Source: Hellea sp042093735 (lineage in GTDB: Bacteria > Pseudomonadota > Alphaproteobacteria > Caulobacterales > Maricaulaceae). Taken from it: DNA of 7,407 bases. The notes beneath the pieces were generated by a model. The model was not told where the DNA came from. It searched no databases and saw only the letters and a list, made by a program, of their open reading frames with translations. Within the stretch, counting starts at the first letter, position 1; every line of letters begins with the position of its first letter. The stretch spans positions 1-7,407 of the forward strand of contig JBELEM010000052.1 in the NCBI GenBank assembly GCA_042093735.1, in the 5' to 3' direction. The position numbers and the translations under genes were made by a program. Positions 5,770 through 7,407 of this stretch are shown in pieces.

Positions 5770-6497
5770 GAAACATACCCAGTATCATTTAATAACTGAA
5801 TCATGCGCCTTCTCTCATCAGGCAACGTCCTATTTACGCCCCACTGCAACCTTGTCTCCAAAAAAAATCCAGTTAGTTCTAAACCAGCTTGGAGGTCATT
5901 AGGGCTAAATGATGAATTAGAAATTAAAAATTCCGGTAATAAAAATAATTTATCTTCGTAAGGTTTCGCCGCTTCAGCGCTTACAGCCCTACCCGACCTT
6001 GGTGATACATGGGTTAGGTTATCTTTAGAGCCAGTTGCTGCACAACTCTTCAAATCCAGCCCATAACCCATAGCAGATAGCAAACCAGACTCCCACTTAA
6101 TATACAAGGCAGGCCAGATTTCATGGATACCTATATTATTCAACACAACACCAAAGGCTTGATACACATCGTGATGGGCTTCCCGTTCAGGTAAGCACTC
6201 ACGAGCCATCGCGCACAAAGAGTTAAGAGCTGATAATGACAATCTATCTTCCATAATTTGTGCAGCCTTAGAAACTAATGGCTCTACTGTAAAACTGCCT
6301 AAATGCTCGGATAGCCTCGCACTCCACTCAACATTTATTTTATTTCCTGGCTGCAATATCGGACGAATTTTTCTACTTATACCCCCTCTAACAAGACCTA
6401 AATGACGACCATAATCAGAGGTTAATACATCAATTATAGCTGAAGTTTCACCATGCTTTCGTACTGATAAAACGTATCCCTCAGAATTCCAGTTCAT
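5766..6497 (-). CDS. recO: DNA repair protein RecO
   Basis: Recombination mediator of the RecFOR pathway. It binds single-stranded DNA and SSB, anneals strands and, with RecR, helps load RecA at gaps. The N-terminal OB-fold region (about 1-80) shows EGYVLSVRKHGETSAI, GRHLGLVRGG (30-39) and LQPGN (48-52). The helical C-terminal part contains CAATG followed by SPRSGRAVSAEAAKPYEDKL, residues I associate with alphaproteobacterial RecO rather than the E. coli type. Only one cysteine lies in that segment, so a four-cysteine zinc site as in Deinococcus RecO is absent. The length of 243 residues is normal. I chose the ATG at 6497-6495, since homologues begin M-x-W; it overlaps the era stop by one base (TGATG). 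A GTG one codon earlier (6500) is the alternative. It is translationally coupled to era. The 3' end overlaps the convergent amidohydrolase-like gene. Confidence 0.95.
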   Translation of the reverse strand: MNWNSEGYVLSVRKHGETSAIIDVLTSDYGRHLGLVRGGISRKIRPILQPGNKINVEWSARLSEHLGSFTVEPLVSKAAQIMEDRLSLSALNSLCAMARECLPEREAHHDVYQAFGVVLNNIGIHEIWPALYIKWESGLLSAMGYGLDLKSCAATGSKDNLTHVSPRSGRAVSAEAAKPYEDKLFLLPEFLISNSSFSPNDLQAGLELTGFFLETRLQWGVNRTLPDERRRMIQLLNDTGYVS

Positions 6498-7407
6498 CAC
6501 GCATCGTACTCAAGTCCAGTTTCTATATAATGTGACTTATCATTTTGCCAATTATCCCTTACTTTAACAAAAAGGAAGAGATGGACTTTTCTTCCCAACC
6601 AGTCTTGCATATCATTCCGCGCACTTGCGCCTATAGATTTAATAGTCTTACCACCCTTCCCAAGAACAATGGGTTTTTGACTATCTCTTCGAACGTATAT
6701 TATCTGGTCAATTCTTACATCACCATTTTTTTGATTTTTCCAGCTCTCTGTTTCAACAGTAGAAGCATAAGGAAGTTCGTCATGAAGTCTTAGAAAAATT
6801 TTCTCACGAGTTATTTCAGCGGCCATTAGACGAGATGGAATGTCTGCAGCTTGATCAGCAGGATACAAAAAGGGTGAGATAGGCATCAGATTTGCTAAGT
6901 ATTCTGAAAGTTTTTTTATACCTTCCATATTAATAGCCGAAACTATAAAAATTTCATTATAAATTTTTAGTTTTTTAAATTCCGCAATTAAGGAAAGAGC
7001 TAGGTCATGTGCTAACTCATCAATTTTATTTAGTATCAAGAATATTTTCTTTTTGTCTATGCGTTTGAGGCCATTCGAAACTCTTTTAGTATCTTCTACA
7101 GAAAGGCGATCTTGCGATGTTCCACTGCTATTTAAACATCGGTGATAAGCAGGTGCATCAACAACATGTATTATAACTTCAGCATCATTAACACCAGTCC
7201 AGGCAGCATGTACCATAGACTTTGACAATCTATCAGACTCCTTAGGTAAGAAAATTCCTGGAGTATCCACTAAAACAACTTGTGCTTGTGAATTATCGCT
7301 CCCTATAAGCATAGCTATTCCGCGTATTTGGAACCTTGTGGTCTGAACTTTATGCGTAACAATTGAAACTTTTTCACCTACAAGTGCATTAGTTAATGTT
7401 GATTTAC
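6497..7407 (-). CDS. era: GTPase Era, 5' end cut by the window edge
   Basis: Essential GTPase that binds the 3' end of 16S rRNA and assists 30S subunit maturation. The frame stays open to the right edge. Bases 7407-7313 translate to a typical Era N-terminus starting at KSTLTNALVGEKVSIV (end of the P-loop), then THKVQTTR (switch I, G2). DTPG (G3) lies at 7267-7256, NKID (G4) at about 7030-7019, and VSAINMEG (G5) follows. The C-terminal KH RNA-binding domain has GKGGKTIKSIG at about 6661-6629. Some 302 codons are present, so only about 20, including the first part of the P-loop, are missing. The internal ATG at 7312 is not the start, because it would remove the P-loop and switch I. In alphaproteobacteria rnc usually precedes era, so it is expected just beyond the edge. 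The stop TGA overlaps the recO start. Confidence 0.97.
   Translation of the reverse strand, partial: KSTLTNALVGEKVSIVTHKVQTTRFQIRGIAMLIGSDNSQAQVVLVDTPGIFLPKESDRLSKSMVHAAWTGVNDAEVIIHVVDAPAYHRCLNSSGTSQDRLSVEDTKRVSNGLKRIDKKKIFLILNKIDELAHDLALSLIAEFKKLKIYNEIFIVSAINMEGIKKLSEYLANLMPISPFLYPADQAADIPSRLMAAEITREKIFLRLHDELPYASTVETESWKNQKNGDVRIDQIIYVRRDSQKPIVLGKGGKTIKSIGASARNDMQDWLGRKVHLFLFVKVRDNWQNDKSHYIETGLEYDA

Noticed and set aside
5717..5902. Plus-strand frame bridging the amidohydrolase-like gene and recO
   Set aside because: It overlaps two real genes in other frames, lacks a ribosome-binding site and resembles nothing.
6545..6793. Plus-strand open frame of 82 codons
   Set aside because: Antisense of the conserved Era KH domain; no independent evidence of coding.
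7310..7312. ATG as the start of era
   Set aside because: The frame continues to the window edge with KST, switch I and QTTR, all needed in Era, so the true start lies outside the window.

Overview
The window reads as AT-rich chromosomal DNA from a proteobacterium, most likely a low-GC alphaproteobacterium. The best lineage evidence is on the minus strand at the right end. There, era and recO overlap in the order usual for alphaproteobacteria, and RecO carries residues I associate with that class (a CAATG segment, then SPRSGRAVS). A planktonic marine lineage would fit the low GC and the carotenoid genes, but that is inference and I cannot name a genus.

Left part (1-2394, plus strand): a carotenoid block. 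A GGPP-synthase-type prenyltransferase (crtE, 139-1110) is followed after a 112-base gap by a beta-carotene ketolase (crtW, 1223-1942) and a beta-carotene hydroxylase (crtZ, 1939-2394). CrtE would supply the C20 precursor, while CrtW and CrtZ would convert beta-carotene into keto- and hydroxy-carotenoids of the canthaxanthin/zeaxanthin/astaxanthin series. The intermediate steps (crtB, crtI, crtY) are not here. A well-placed Shine-Dalgarno and ATG on the minus strand at 17-15 suggest a divergent gene starting at the left edge. The crtE-crtW gap holds a perfect inverted repeat, GTACAAA-N8-TTTGTAC, abutting a good -10 box. It resembles operators of the B12-dependent light-sensing LitR/CarH (MerR-type) regulators.

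Middle part (2391-5769, plus strand): crtZ overlaps aat (leucyl/phenylalanyl-tRNA-protein transferase) by 4 bases through a GTGA junction. Twenty bases later come two amidohydrolase-superfamily proteins that overlap each other by 1 base. The first is a probable lipoprotein with an apparently intact metal site. The second has a signal peptide and has lost every metal ligand I can align. crtW through the second amidohydrolase is so tightly packed that one transcript is the simplest reading, mixing pigment tailoring, N-degron tagging and an exported hydrolase/pseudohydrolase pair.

Right part (5766-7407, minus strand): recO and era form a converging, overlapping core operon. recO meets the second amidohydrolase tail to tail with a 4-base overlap of coding sequence. 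era runs off the right edge and lacks only about its first 20 codons. No RNA genes, insertion sequences, CRISPR arrays or tRNA genes were seen. No gap longer than about 120 bases lacks a gene.
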